DNA of 64,000 bases, taken from NCBI GenBank assembly GCA_937924775.1, contig CALDUT010000001.1, positions 62,001 to 126,000 of the forward strand, given 5' to 3'. Position numbers and translations under genes: made by a program. Positions 18,170 to 26,909 of this stretch are shown here, one piece after another (positions within the stretch are counted from its first letter, which is position 1; every line of letters starts with the position of its first letter). This DNA comes from an uncultured Gemmata sp. (GTDB lineage Bacteria > Planctomycetota > Planctomycetia > Gemmatales > Gemmataceae). Under the pieces are notes generated by a model. That model was not told the origin of the DNA. It did no database searches and was given only the letters and a program-made list of their open reading frames with translations.

Positions 18170-18189
18170 TGTCACAGAAGATTGTGACA
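18170..18189 (+). terminator. Stem-loop after the cysteine-less C26 gene
   Basis: TGTCACA (18170-18176) pairs with TGTGACA (18183-18189) over a 6-base loop, nine bases after the stop, followed by an A-rich stretch. A weak terminator or transcript end structure. Confidence 0.4.
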
Positions 18190-18319
18190 AAAGCGACAAA
18201 GTTATTCGGCCGTGACCGAACCGGCGACCATCGAGTGCTCCGGTCGCCAGCCTAGCTCCAAAACGGGATCGCCTCATCGTCTCTTCCGACTTTCCCCCCT
18301 AGCTGCGTTCTCAATTCCT

Positions 18320-19519
18320 ATGCCGCGTGTACTCCTTGGCCTATCCGTCGGTTCAGGTTTAGAAGGAGTGGACGCGGTTATCGTGCGGGCCGAGGGGCTT
18401 GGTTTGGAGTTACTTCCGCGGGTGCTGGCAGCGGTGCGTGTGGTATTTCCCCCGGCTGTGCGGGATTGGATTGCTGCGGCCCGGACTACCACCGTGACGC
18501 TCCCCAGCGAAATTTTACGCACGGTGGCTGAAACAGCCATCTTTGCGGCACGGCAAGTGTTAGGCCGAGCGGCCGTATCGTCGCGGGATGTCTTTGCCGC
18601 CGGCTTCCTCGAACCGGGGCGGCCCCTCTCGCCGCTGCCAGTTCACTGGCCTGAAGTCGCGGGTCGCGTCGCCGATCAACTGGGTATTACAACGTTTCAC
18701 GGTTTTCCTGATCGCGACCGCATGGCCGGTGGCTCAGGGCGGCTCATCACCGCGTTAGCCGATTATTTGCTCATCCGCGAGACCCAAGAGACGCGATTAC
18801 TGATTCATTTGGGAGCGGTGGCCGCCGTGGTGTTAGTTCCAGCGCGAGGCACAGTTTCCACAACCTTCGGCTTCGAGATCGGCCCCGGGAATCAATTGCT
18901 CGATGCCATGCTCTTTCACGGCACTCGTGGCAAGGAATTCGTCGATGCCGGGGGCAAAAAGGCCGTGCAGGGGAAATGCCTGGAACCGCTCCTCACGCGG
19001 TGGCTCGAACATCCCCATATCACCCGAGTTCCCCCCAAGGCGGTGCATCCTGACACGTTCGGACGAAGCTTTCTGTTAGCGGCCTTCGAGCAAGCCCGCG
19101 AATGCCGGGCGAGTTTATCCGATCTTTTATGCACCGCGACACACTATATTGCCAAAGCCATCGGCCAAGCGACCCGATGGCCGGCTCTTCAGCCGCAAAC
19201 AGCTCGGCGGGTGGTCCTTTCTGGCGGTGGGGTCCGCAACGGTTTTCTCTGGCAGTTGGTGGCTCAGCAACTGGGGGTAACAGTCGAACGTGCTGATAGT
19301 ATTGGGCTTCCGGCTTTGGCCCGCAACGCCGCGGCTGCAGCGATTTTGGCGGCTGTCACGAGTGATGGGATCGCGGGCAACCTGCCGGCGCTGACTGGGG
19401 CTGCCACAGCCCAATTGCTCGGCCACATCTGCCCCGGCGATCATCGCCATTGGAGTCGGTGTTGTGCCTGGATGGCCGAACACTGGAGCGATTCGGTCCG
19501 GGTGTATCGCGTGGCTTAG
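18320..19519 (+). CDS. anmK: Divergent anhydro-N-acetylmuramic acid kinase
   Basis: 399 residues from ATG 18320 (MPRVLLGLSVGSGLEGVDAV). The N-terminal motif corresponds to GLMSGTSLDGVDA of AnmK, but reads SVGSGLEG, with Glu15 in place of the motif Asp. GFPDRDRMAGGSGRL (about 133-147) is the counterpart of FRxxDxAAGGQGAPL and keeps its Asp. FGFEIGPGNQLLDAML replaces GFDTGPGN. VVLSGGGVRNGFL is the C-terminal ATP-site motif. AnmK converts 1,6-anhydro-MurNAc and ATP to MurNAc-6-phosphate in cell-wall recycling. Neighbouring N-acetylglucosamine kinase on the opposite strand fits that pathway. The motif changes leave substrate choice open. Confidence 0.82.
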   Translation: MPRVLLGLSVGSGLEGVDAVIVRAEGLGLELLPRVLAAVRVVFPPAVRDWIAAARTTTVTLPSEILRTVAETAIFAARQVLGRAAVSSRDVFAAGFLEPGRPLSPLPVHWPEVAGRVADQLGITTFHGFPDRDRMAGGSGRLITALADYLLIRETQETRLLIHLGAVAAVVLVPARGTVSTTFGFEIGPGNQLLDAMLFHGTRGKEFVDAGGKKAVQGKCLEPLLTRWLEHPHITRVPPKAVHPDTFGRSFLLAAFEQARECRASLSDLLCTATHYIAKAIGQATRWPALQPQTARRVVLSGGGVRNGFLWQLVAQQLGVTVERADSIGLPALARNAAAAAILAAVTSDGIAGNLPALTGAATAQLLGHICPGDHRHWSRCCAWMAEHWSDSVRVYRVA

Positions 19520-19621
19520 GGGTTGAACTACCTGCGACCCACCGTCGCTATGGGCTGCAAGGAGCCGGTGAAATTGTCCTAAAGCCAATGTTTTCAGTAT
19601 TTTACGGAAATTATTCGGCGC

Positions 19622-20575
19622 TCACGGCTTAGCTGTTGCAACCCCTAACAGCCGGCGGGCCAGCACCACCGCGCCGACCACCGGATCATCGACCAAACCC
19701 ACGGTACCCGGAACTACACCGCAGGCCTTCAGTTCGTGGAGAAACTGCTGTCGATAGGCTTCACTTTCTAGAACCAAGCCCCCGGCTAATGCCAGAGGCA
19801 GTCCGTGCGGGTCAAGCCCGCTCAGTCGCACGGCCCCGGCGGCAGTTTGGGCCAATTCCCGAGCTTCAGTGGTGAAAATGTGTTGGGCGACAGGGTCGCC
19901 AGCGGCGGCGGCCTTCAGCACCACAGGGGCCAATCCCGCGATATAGGTTTTATCCCAACTGCCGCGGTAAACTGCCGGGATGAAATCCCGCGGATCGGTT
20001 GAACCGAGCTGTTCAAGGAAGGCCGTCAGAAGCACGGTGGCTTGTCCGACCCCATCGGCCGCTCGGCAGGCCGCACGCAGGCCACGCAGGCCGATTTGGA
20101 AGGCGCTGCCTTCGTCGCCCAGCAAATAACCCCATCCGCCGGCGCGGGCGTCGCGGCCGTGCTGATCGAGCGTGAAGGCGATCGAACCTGTACCCGCGAT
20201 AACGGCTAACCCCCATCCCTCGGGTGTGCCGGCCGCGAAGAGCAACGTGGCGTCGTTGGCGATCGTGATTTGCTCGGCCAATTGAACCAGATCGGCCCAG
20301 CCCCGGATCACATCCAGCCCCTCCTTGCGATCCACACCCGCCAGCCCCAAAGCGGCGGCCGTTACCGGACGGCGGGGAAGTTTGGCGGCACGAAAGGCGC
20401 CGGCGACGGCCATATTCAGCTCACGCAGAGCCGTCGTTTCGCCCACGGCTTGAATGTTTGAGGGTCCTGCTTCGCCCCGCCCCAGGGGTTCACCCGTCTC
20501 GGCACGGGCCAGTACCGCGATCGTTTGCGAAGCCCCACCATCAATACCTATCACCAATCGGCTTGCATCCGGCAT
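19622..20575 (-). CDS. N-acetylglucosamine kinase-like protein (BadF/BadG family)
   Basis: 317 residues of the ASKHA fold. IGIDGGASQT (residues 9-18) is the phosphate-1 motif, VTAAALGLAGVDR, ITIANDATLLF and VIAGTGSIAF follow, and GGWGYLLGDEGSAF is the glycine-rich segment typical of GlcNAc and glucosamine kinases in this family. It would phosphorylate GlcNAc with ATP in the cytoplasm. It starts 12 bases after the S9 peptidase stops, so the two are probably cotranscribed, and it converges on the AnmK-like gene 102 bases away. Together they suggest amino-sugar salvage. Confidence 0.85.
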   Translation of the reverse strand: MPDASRLVIGIDGGASQTIAVLARAETGEPLGRGEAGPSNIQAVGETTALRELNMAVAGAFRAAKLPRRPVTAAALGLAGVDRKEGLDVIRGWADLVQLAEQITIANDATLLFAAGTPEGWGLAVIAGTGSIAFTLDQHGRDARAGGWGYLLGDEGSAFQIGLRGLRAACRAADGVGQATVLLTAFLEQLGSTDPRDFIPAVYRGSWDKTYIAGLAPVVLKAAAAGDPVAQHIFTTEARELAQTAAGAVRLSGLDPHGLPLALAGGLVLESEAYRQQFLHELKACGVVPGTVGLVDDPVVGAVVLARRLLGVATAKP

Positions 20576-20587
20576 AGCGTGTGCCTG

Positions 20588-23002
20588 CTATTTTTCGTTC
20601 TTGGCGTTTTTGACGTAGCGATCGAACCACGCGATCTGTTCATACAAAACGTGGCCGATCGACTCGCGGGCGACATAACCGTGGCTTTCGTGGGGGAGAA
20701 CGACAAGGCGGACGGTGCCCCCGTGGGCGCGAACGGCCTGGTACATGCGTTCACTTTGTTCGGGGAAGGTTCCGGGGTTGTTGTCCGCGGCCCCGTGGAT
20801 CAACAATAACGGGGCTCGGATTTTGTCCGCGTGATAAAACGGCGACATTTTCCCATAAACCTCGGGGGCTTCCCAGAATGTTCGCCGTTCGTTCTGGAAA
20901 CCGAAGGGCGTAAGGGTGCGGTTGTAGGCCCCACTGCGGGCAATGCCAGCTTGGAAGAGGTTCGAATGGGCCAGCAGGTTCGCCGTCATGAAAGCACCAT
21001 AGCTATGGCCCATGACTCCGATACGGTCACGGTCTACGCCCAATTCTGCGGCCTTCTCTATAGCGGCCCGGGCATTGTCTTGCAACTGCTCGACGAAGGT
21101 ATCATTGGCTGTTTCCGGGGGGCCGACAATCGGCATCGACACTTCCAGCACGGCGTACCCCTGTGTCAGGAAGAACAGATGCGAAGCACCGCTGACGCTG
21201 GTGAAGCGGTGAGGTGACCCGCTGACTTGCCCGGCGGTATCGGCGGAGGCGAATTCGACGGGGTACGCGTAAAACACCGCAGGGACTTTCTGACCGGCCT
21301 GATAATCCGGCGGATAGTGCAGCGTGAAGGAGATGATGGTTCCATCGCCGCGCTTGGTAGTCACCAGTTGCTTCTTCGCCTTGCGCAACTCGGGTGCGGG
21401 GTCGGTATTGTGGGTCAAGGCTTTCTCATGAACTCCGTCGCGGTAGAAGTAATTCGGCGGTTGGCTCGGCGATTCCCGGCGGATGATCAGCTTCGTTCCC
21501 GCGGCATTCAAGACCCGCACCACCTCTTCATACACGCCTTCAGCGCAGTGGAACAGCCGCTCTGTTTTACGGGTTTTCAGGTCGTATTTATCGAGGAAGG
21601 GGCGGTCGCCTTGGGGGGAAGCGCCATCGCCGCGTAAAAAGAAGGTATCGCCAGCGGGATCGCCTGCGGTGCGAATGACCGTGTGGCCGCTGGGCAATAC
21701 CCGCATGAAGGGTGATCCGGGGTCCCCGTAGCGATCTTGGATGGAGCGTTCCCACAGCAACTTGGGTTCGCTGCCCAGTAGCGGAGTGGTGGATGCCAGA
21801 AACGTACGGCTCCATTTGCGCTCACGATCGTAGTCGCGGATGAGCATGCGGTTGCCGTGGGGAAAAAAATCGATTCCGGCAAACCGGTGTTCGAGTTTCA
21901 ACACTTCGGTACCGTGAATGTTGCCTTCGGCGTTGGCGGTGAGGATGGCTTCGCGGTGGGGAACTTTTTTCTTGGGGTCACCGTCGTCCTGCGCTTCGAC
22001 CCAAATGAGCGTGTGCGGCAGGGTGGGGATCCAGCGGACCGCCCGCGGCCCGGTGGGTACTCCCTCGATGGGCACTTTGTCTTGGAGGGGCAATTCGGCC
22101 ACTGTACCGCTTTTGGTACCTTTGTCCGTGCGATAAACTTCGATGGCCCGGGGGAACGCGGAATACGGTAGCAGGTAGGAGAAGGGCCGCTGGATGCGGG
22201 CTACGAGGATGAAACGACCATCCGGCGACGGATCCGAACCGATCACCATCATGGGTTTGCCGATGGGCTGGATGGTCGGCTTATCTGGTGCGCCGCTTAC
22301 AATCGCCAATTGGGTGGTGGCGTAGTATTCGAATAACGCGGCATCGTGTTCATTCTTCAGAAGGTCTTGATAGGTGCGTACCGGGGCGGCCTTGCCGCGG
22401 CTTTCTTGGATGATGGGTCCGCGTGGGGCCGCCGGGGCCGCAGGTGGTTCTCCCCAACCCTCGGGGATCAATTGAACGAGCAGTGAACGGCTATCGGGCA
22501 TCCACTGCATGGCGTCCCCGAGTACGGCATTCAGCCGTAACCCCTTGACTTTACAGAGTTTCAGTTCCGTAACGTCGCCAAGCCACAGTTCAATTCCCCG
22601 GTCGGTGGTGTTTGGCAGGGCGAAACGTTTGCCATCGGGTGACCAATGCGGAAACCCACAACGCGCGCCTTCGGGAAGCGGAATCGGTCGGGGCTCGCCG
22701 CCGGTCACTGGCAGGAGGGACAGCCCAGTAACCCGGGGAGGCCGTGCAGGGCTATGCGTTTGGGGGTTCAACCGCACCCCGGCTAACCGCAACATCGGGG
22801 CCGCGAGTTCCTCGATGGCGGGATAACGGTGGGTCTCAATCAGGAGGATATGCTCGCCCGTGGGGCTGATGGAGAGTGTGGGCGGTGCGGGAGCATCGAG
22901 AATGGCCGCGACGGAGGGGGGGGGGTGCTGGTAAACTTCTTGAGCAGACGTTTCGAGTGGGAAGACCACCGCGAACACTCCACAGACAACGAAACGAACC
23001 AT
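20588..23002 (-). CDS. Secreted S9 family (prolyl oligopeptidase-type) peptidase
   Basis: 804 residues from ATG 23002, with GGAGGG five bases upstream and a signal peptide (MVRFVVCGVFAVVFPLETSA). The N-terminal beta-propeller half contains WD-like segments (RCGFPHWSPDGKRFAL, VIGSDPSPDGRFILVA). The C-terminal alpha/beta hydrolase carries GHSYGAF (Ser about 667), an Asp in GAADNN (about 740) and a His in PHESHGY (about 774), the catalytic triad. It resembles the secreted glutamyl-endopeptidase-like subgroup. A run of ten C on the coding strand (22916-22925) lies just after the signal peptide. Likely role is oligopeptide degradation in the periplasm. Confidence 0.9.
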   Translation of the reverse strand: MVRFVVCGVFAVVFPLETSAQEVYQHPPPSVAAILDAPAPPTLSISPTGEHILLIETHRYPAIEELAAPMLRLAGVRLNPQTHSPARPPRVTGLSLLPVTGGEPRPIPLPEGARCGFPHWSPDGKRFALPNTTDRGIELWLGDVTELKLCKVKGLRLNAVLGDAMQWMPDSRSLLVQLIPEGWGEPPAAPAAPRGPIIQESRGKAAPVRTYQDLLKNEHDAALFEYYATTQLAIVSGAPDKPTIQPIGKPMMVIGSDPSPDGRFILVARIQRPFSYLLPYSAFPRAIEVYRTDKGTKSGTVAELPLQDKVPIEGVPTGPRAVRWIPTLPHTLIWVEAQDDGDPKKKVPHREAILTANAEGNIHGTEVLKLEHRFAGIDFFPHGNRMLIRDYDRERKWSRTFLASTTPLLGSEPKLLWERSIQDRYGDPGSPFMRVLPSGHTVIRTAGDPAGDTFFLRGDGASPQGDRPFLDKYDLKTRKTERLFHCAEGVYEEVVRVLNAAGTKLIIRRESPSQPPNYFYRDGVHEKALTHNTDPAPELRKAKKQLVTTKRGDGTIISFTLHYPPDYQAGQKVPAVFYAYPVEFASADTAGQVSGSPHRFTSVSGASHLFFLTQGYAVLEVSMPIVGPPETANDTFVEQLQDNARAAIEKAAELGVDRDRIGVMGHSYGAFMTANLLAHSNLFQAGIARSGAYNRTLTPFGFQNERRTFWEAPEVYGKMSPFYHADKIRAPLLLIHGAADNNPGTFPEQSERMYQAVRAHGGTVRLVVLPHESHGYVARESIGHVLYEQIAWFDRYVKNAKNEK

Positions 23003-23119
23003 CACTGCCCTCCTTTCAACTGTTAAGGCAGTATACTGACTCCGGTATTCCCGTTGGCATTGGGAGCGATCCCAAGCCGGGCGGGAAAGCGGACGCGTCC
23101 TCTCACCTTTCACCATACC

Positions 23120-24145
23120 ATGAAACACGTACGTTTTCTCACACTTTGGTTGCTCGTGACCATTCCCGCAGGGGTCGGGGCGGACGACAAACCCATCGTC
23201 TTGGAGGGAGGCGAGGGGGTTGGCAAGGGCCAGCATATTGTGCTGATCAGCGGCGATCAGGAATACCGGTCGGAAGAGGTCATTCCGCAGTTGGCGAAAA
23301 TTCTGGCTAAGCACCACGGTTTCCGCTGTACGGTGCTATTCACGGTGGACCCGAAAACCGGTATCCTCAATCCCAACATCCCCCACATCCCCGGTTTGGA
23401 AGCGTTGAAAACCGCGGATTTGATGGTGATTTTTACCCGTTTTCTCAACTTGCCCGACGACCAACTCCAGCATATCGCGGATTATCTCGACGCGGGTAAG
23501 CCAGTTGTCGGTTTGCGAACCGCCACCCACGCCTTCAACGGCATTCCCGCGACCAGTCGCTATGCGAAATTCAACAACAGCAGCACGGTCAAAGGTTGGG
23601 AAGGCGGCTTCGGGAAGCGGGTTTTGGGTGAAAAATGGGTAAACCATCACGGTAAGCACGGCGTCGAGGGAACCCGCGGCATCATCGCACCCGGCCAGGA
23701 GAAGCACCCCATTCTCCGGGGCATCGAACCGGGGAGCATCTTCGGCACCACCGATGTCTACACCGTCACATTGCCCCTCCCCGGCGATAGCACCCCATTG
23801 GTTTTGGGCGAAGTGACTGAAACCCTCAAACCCGATTCCAAAGCGGTGAGCGGAAAGAAGAACGATCCGATGATGCCCGTGGCCTGGACCAAAACCTACC
23901 TAAGCGACAGTGGCCGAACGGGCCGCGTGTTCACTACCACCCTGGGCGCGTCGCAAGATTTCGCCTTTGAAGGCACCCGGCGTTTGATCGTCAACGGCTG
24001 TTTCTGGGCGGTCGGGCTCGATAACAAAATCCCGGAGCGAACCAATGTCACACTCGTCGGGGAATTCCAACCAACGCGGTTCTACTTCAAAAAACCGGAA
24101 GAGTGGACGAAGAATCCCATCCGGCCCGCAGACCTGTTCAAATAA
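23120..24145 (+). CDS. Secreted ThuA-like domain protein
   Basis: 341 residues from ATG 23120, chosen because MKHVRFLTLWLLVTIPAGVGA is a clear signal peptide; no strong ribosome site is visible. The domain (residues about 35-290) shows the ThuA class-I-amidotransferase-like fold: HIVLISGDQEYRSEE, ADLMVIFTRFLNLPDDQL and GKPVVGLRTATHAF. The position of the amidotransferase cysteine is not conserved, as usual for ThuA. These proteins are very common in planctomycetes near glycan genes, but their biochemical role is uncertain. Divergent from the S9 peptidase across 117 bases. Confidence 0.85.
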   Translation: MKHVRFLTLWLLVTIPAGVGADDKPIVLEGGEGVGKGQHIVLISGDQEYRSEEVIPQLAKILAKHHGFRCTVLFTVDPKTGILNPNIPHIPGLEALKTADLMVIFTRFLNLPDDQLQHIADYLDAGKPVVGLRTATHAFNGIPATSRYAKFNNSSTVKGWEGGFGKRVLGEKWVNHHGKHGVEGTRGIIAPGQEKHPILRGIEPGSIFGTTDVYTVTLPLPGDSTPLVLGEVTETLKPDSKAVSGKKNDPMMPVAWTKTYLSDSGRTGRVFTTTLGASQDFAFEGTRRLIVNGCFWAVGLDNKIPERTNVTLVGEFQPTRFYFKKPEEWTKNPIRPADLFK

Positions 24146-24157
24146 TGCACCAATCCG

Positions 24158-24208
24158 GGTGACCACGAAACCGGGGGAGGCTCGCTCCGGTTTCCGCTGG
24201 GGGTCACC
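24158..24208. terminator. Compound hairpin between convergent genes
   Basis: GGTGACC (24158-24164) pairs with GGTCACC (24202-24208), and inside it GAAACCGG (24167-24174) pairs with CCGGTTTC (24187-24194). It begins 13 bases after the ThuA-like stop and covers the last codon of the convergent small gene, so it probably ends both transcripts. Confidence 0.5.
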
Positions 24209-24458
24209 ATCCTAACACGTTCCGCAGTTGTTCCACCCCCCCCGCGAGGGCTGCCGACGCGGTGGGGTAGATCGCCTTGGGGTCGTCGTAGCGTTTGCCG
24301 TTGTTGGTTTGGATGACGGCACAACTGAACTGGCCTGCAGCGGGCCGTACCTCGAGTTTGTACAGCGGTTTGCCGTCGAGAATCACCCAGGTGATTTCGG
24401 GGCGGATCCCCGGTTGGAGGGAGCCGCCGCGGGCTTGTAACCAATCCGGTGTGGTCAT
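24204..24458 (-). CDS. Small hypothetical protein
   Basis: 84 residues starting MTTPDWLQARGGSLQPG, with GAGGAG about ten bases upstream. Predicted alpha/beta, with TWVILDGKPLYKLEVRPA and QFSCAVIQTNNGKRYDD and a C-terminal helix; no signal peptide or membrane helix. No family recognised. It lies 36 bases after the MFS transporter gene on the same strand and may be cotranscribed. The codon pattern and site support a real gene. Confidence 0.6.
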   Translation of the reverse strand: MTTPDWLQARGGSLQPGIRPEITWVILDGKPLYKLEVRPAAGQFSCAVIQTNNGKRYDDPKAIYPTASAALAGGVEQLRNVLGW

Positions 24459-24494
24459 TCCCGTCGCATCTCCTCGTAGGGCCCGAGCGTGGGA

Positions 24495-25904
24495 TTATTC
24501 GGGCAGTGGTTGATCTTTCGTTTCTGGTAAAAACAGTAGCGAAAAAATGCCGATCAGGAAGATACCGCACATCGTGACACTGGCATAGCGGAACGGTTCA
24601 ACGCCTTCAGTTCCGAACAATTTCGGCAATTCCCCGGCAACGAACAGCCCCCCTGCGGCCACCACCCGGCCGGCGTTGTAGCAGAACGACGTTCCGGTGC
24701 TACGGAACTTCGTGGGGAACAGCTCCGGCAGGTAGATCGCGTAACCGCCGAAAATGGCCAATTGGAAGAACCCCATCATCGGGATCATCCAAAAAATGTC
24801 GGAGCGATCATTGAGGAATAAGAACGTCGTGGCCGTCGAGATCATGGCCAGAATGAAAAAGAGGGCGAACGTGGGCCGACGCCCCAGAAGACCCGTGACC
24901 CAACTGAAGGCGAAGATGCCAAAGAACGCCCCAGCGTTTTGCACCAGCGAGGTCACGCCGCGCCAATAGCTGATTTCCCCTTTGAGCGTGTCGCCGGTCA
25001 GCCCTTCGGCTTCGAGGGTCGATTGCAAGGCCAGTTGGACCAACCGGGGCGAGAAGAAACCAATGCCCCACAAGCCGATCACCCCGGCCCCGGTCAGGAA
25101 GAGGGCCGCGAACAACCGGCGGTTCCACGGAGCTGTGGTGAAGATGCCCGTGAGCGTGCCGAAAAACGCCTTCCAGGGTGAAGGCCGCGCCCCGGTTTGC
25201 TCGGCGATACGCATCGCGATCCACTTCTCGGGTTCCCGCAATGTGAACTGCACGATGACGAGCAAAATCCCAGGAAGAATCCCGATGAGAAACATCACCC
25301 GCCACGGCGTCAGCCAGCCATCTTCCGGGAAGACCCCGGCTTTCTGGAGCGAGCCCAGGTACATGTTGATCAAGGCCGCGGCACAGTTGCCAAAGACACT
25401 GGAAGCCTGGAACAACCCCAAGGCGTAGGGGCGGGCGTTGTCCGGTACCGTTTCTGCCAAGAGCACCACCGCCGAGGCGAACGCCCCGCCAACCCCCAGT
25501 CCTGTCAATAGCCGGTAGAGCATAAAGTCCCATTCGCTGATGGACAATGCACTCAGACCGGTGAAGATCGCGTAAAGCCCGATGGTGGCGGTGAGCGTCT
25601 TCACCCGGCCCAAGCGATCCCCCAGAACGCCAAAGCCAATCCCCCCTACACCCCAGCCAATAAGGAAAATCGCCGTCGCCCACGTTCCCATCGCGCCGAC
25701 TTTCGGGTCGTTGGCCGGCAGATGCATCAGGGTGGCTAAAGCAGGGTCGCGGGCCAGCACAAACAATTGCTGGTCCATGCAGTCCAGATCCCACGCCAGA
25801 CAACAGATAATGAAAACGAACCAGTGATAAGGGGTCATGTCTCGCAAACTAGCCCAGCCAGTTCGCGGAGCGATCGGATAGGGGTAGGCAGGTGGATTGG
25901 ACAT
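24495..25904 (-). CDS. MFS transporter
   Basis: 469 residues from ATG 25904 (MSNPPAYPYPIAPRTGW); no clear ribosome site. About twelve hydrophobic helices, with the major-facilitator loop motif GDRLGRVKTL between helices 2 and 3 and a second copy, GLLGRRPTF, in the C-terminal half. The PETKDQP ending and YLPELFPTKFRSTGTSFCYN resemble the sugar-porter and aromatic/sugar-acid symporter groups. It should be a proton-coupled importer of a small organic acid or sugar in the inner membrane. The substrate is unknown. Confidence 0.88.
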   Translation of the reverse strand: MSNPPAYPYPIAPRTGWASLRDMTPYHWFVFIICCLAWDLDCMDQQLFVLARDPALATLMHLPANDPKVGAMGTWATAIFLIGWGVGGIGFGVLGDRLGRVKTLTATIGLYAIFTGLSALSISEWDFMLYRLLTGLGVGGAFASAVVLLAETVPDNARPYALGLFQASSVFGNCAAALINMYLGSLQKAGVFPEDGWLTPWRVMFLIGILPGILLVIVQFTLREPEKWIAMRIAEQTGARPSPWKAFFGTLTGIFTTAPWNRRLFAALFLTGAGVIGLWGIGFFSPRLVQLALQSTLEAEGLTGDTLKGEISYWRGVTSLVQNAGAFFGIFAFSWVTGLLGRRPTFALFFILAMISTATTFLFLNDRSDIFWMIPMMGFFQLAIFGGYAIYLPELFPTKFRSTGTSFCYNAGRVVAAGGLFVAGELPKLFGTEGVEPFRYASVTMCGIFLIGIFSLLFLPETKDQPLPE

Positions 25905-26039
25905 AATCGTGATCCGCGCACAGGGGGGGGAGGACATCGTTCAGAAACATTACCCGCGAATTGCTTTGCAGGCTAGTATTTCCGCAACTTCGAGGCAACT
26001 GATATGATGAAATCTTCCTGATTCATCCGGATTGGCGTG

Positions 26040-26879
26040 ATGAACCACGCAGTTGACGCCAGCGTATTCCCACTGTCGGTGGGCTTCTTGGGAGCCGGCC
26101 AGATGGCTACGGCGTTAGCCACCGCCTGGGCGAAGGCCGGTTGTCTTGATCGCGAGAAATCCCGGGCGGCCGATCCGCTCGCGGCGGCCCGCCACAAATT
26201 CCATACCGCCACCGGGATTGCCGTGATGGAAGCCAACACCACCGTGGTGGAAACATGCGATGTACTGATTCTTGCGGTCAAGCCGCAGGCCGTGGCGGCT
26301 GTTTTGGCCGAAGTGCGGCCCCGGATTCGTTCCCACCATTTGTTAATCTCGATTGCCGCCGGCGTTACGCTCCAGCAGCTGGCCGCAGGCTTGGGCGAAA
26401 CGACGCGGCTGATTCGGGTGATGCCCAACACGCCTTGCCTGGTCGGGGCCAGTGCCAGCGGCTACGCCATGGCCCCCACGGCCACCGGCGCGGATAGCGA
26501 AGTGGTGGAGAAACTCTTTGGGGCCGTGGGGGTGGTTTATCGCGTTCCCGAACACCTGCTCGACGCGGTGACGGGCCTGAGCGGCAGTGGCCCGGCGTTT
26601 GTGTATGTCTTGATCGAGGCCTTGGCCGATGGTGGTGTCAAATGTGGGCTGCCCCGGAATGTCGCCGTGGCTCTTGCGGCCCAAACCGTTTACGGTGCGG
26701 CGAAAATGGTTCTGGAGAGCGGGCAACACCCCGCTGTACTCAAGGATGCCGTGGCCAGCCCCGGGGGAACCACCATCGCCGGCTTGCACGCTCTCGAACG
26801 AGCCGCATTCCGAGCCGCGGCGATGGATGCTGTGGAGGCGGCCACCCGCCGTGCGGAACAACTCGGTCAAATATCATGA
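26040..26879 (+). CDS. proC: Pyrroline-5-carboxylate reductase
   Basis: 279 residues from ATG 26040 (a GTG at 26037 is directly adjacent). Last step of proline synthesis: NAD(P)H-dependent reduction of 1-pyrroline-5-carboxylate. VGFLGAGQMATALATAW (about 12-28) is the Rossmann motif, VMPNTPCLVGASASG and LDAVTGLSGSGPAFVY are P5CR signatures, and ASPGGTTIAGLHALE is the C-terminal signature. Full length. guaA starts 30 bases later on the same strand, so the two may be cotranscribed. Confidence 0.95.
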   Translation: MNHAVDASVFPLSVGFLGAGQMATALATAWAKAGCLDREKSRAADPLAAARHKFHTATGIAVMEANTTVVETCDVLILAVKPQAVAAVLAEVRPRIRSHHLLISIAAGVTLQQLAAGLGETTRLIRVMPNTPCLVGASASGYAMAPTATGADSEVVEKLFGAVGVVYRVPEHLLDAVTGLSGSGPAFVYVLIEALADGGVKCGLPRNVAVALAAQTVYGAAKMVLESGQHPAVLKDAVASPGGTTIAGLHALERAAFRAAAMDAVEAATRRAEQLGQIS

Positions 26880-26909
26880 ACCCGCCTGCCCGGAGACATC
26901 GACGGCCTT

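Noticed and set aside
24808-25803. 331-codon open frame on the minus strand
   Set aside because: Same strand but another frame of the MFS transporter; no helices or motif of its own.
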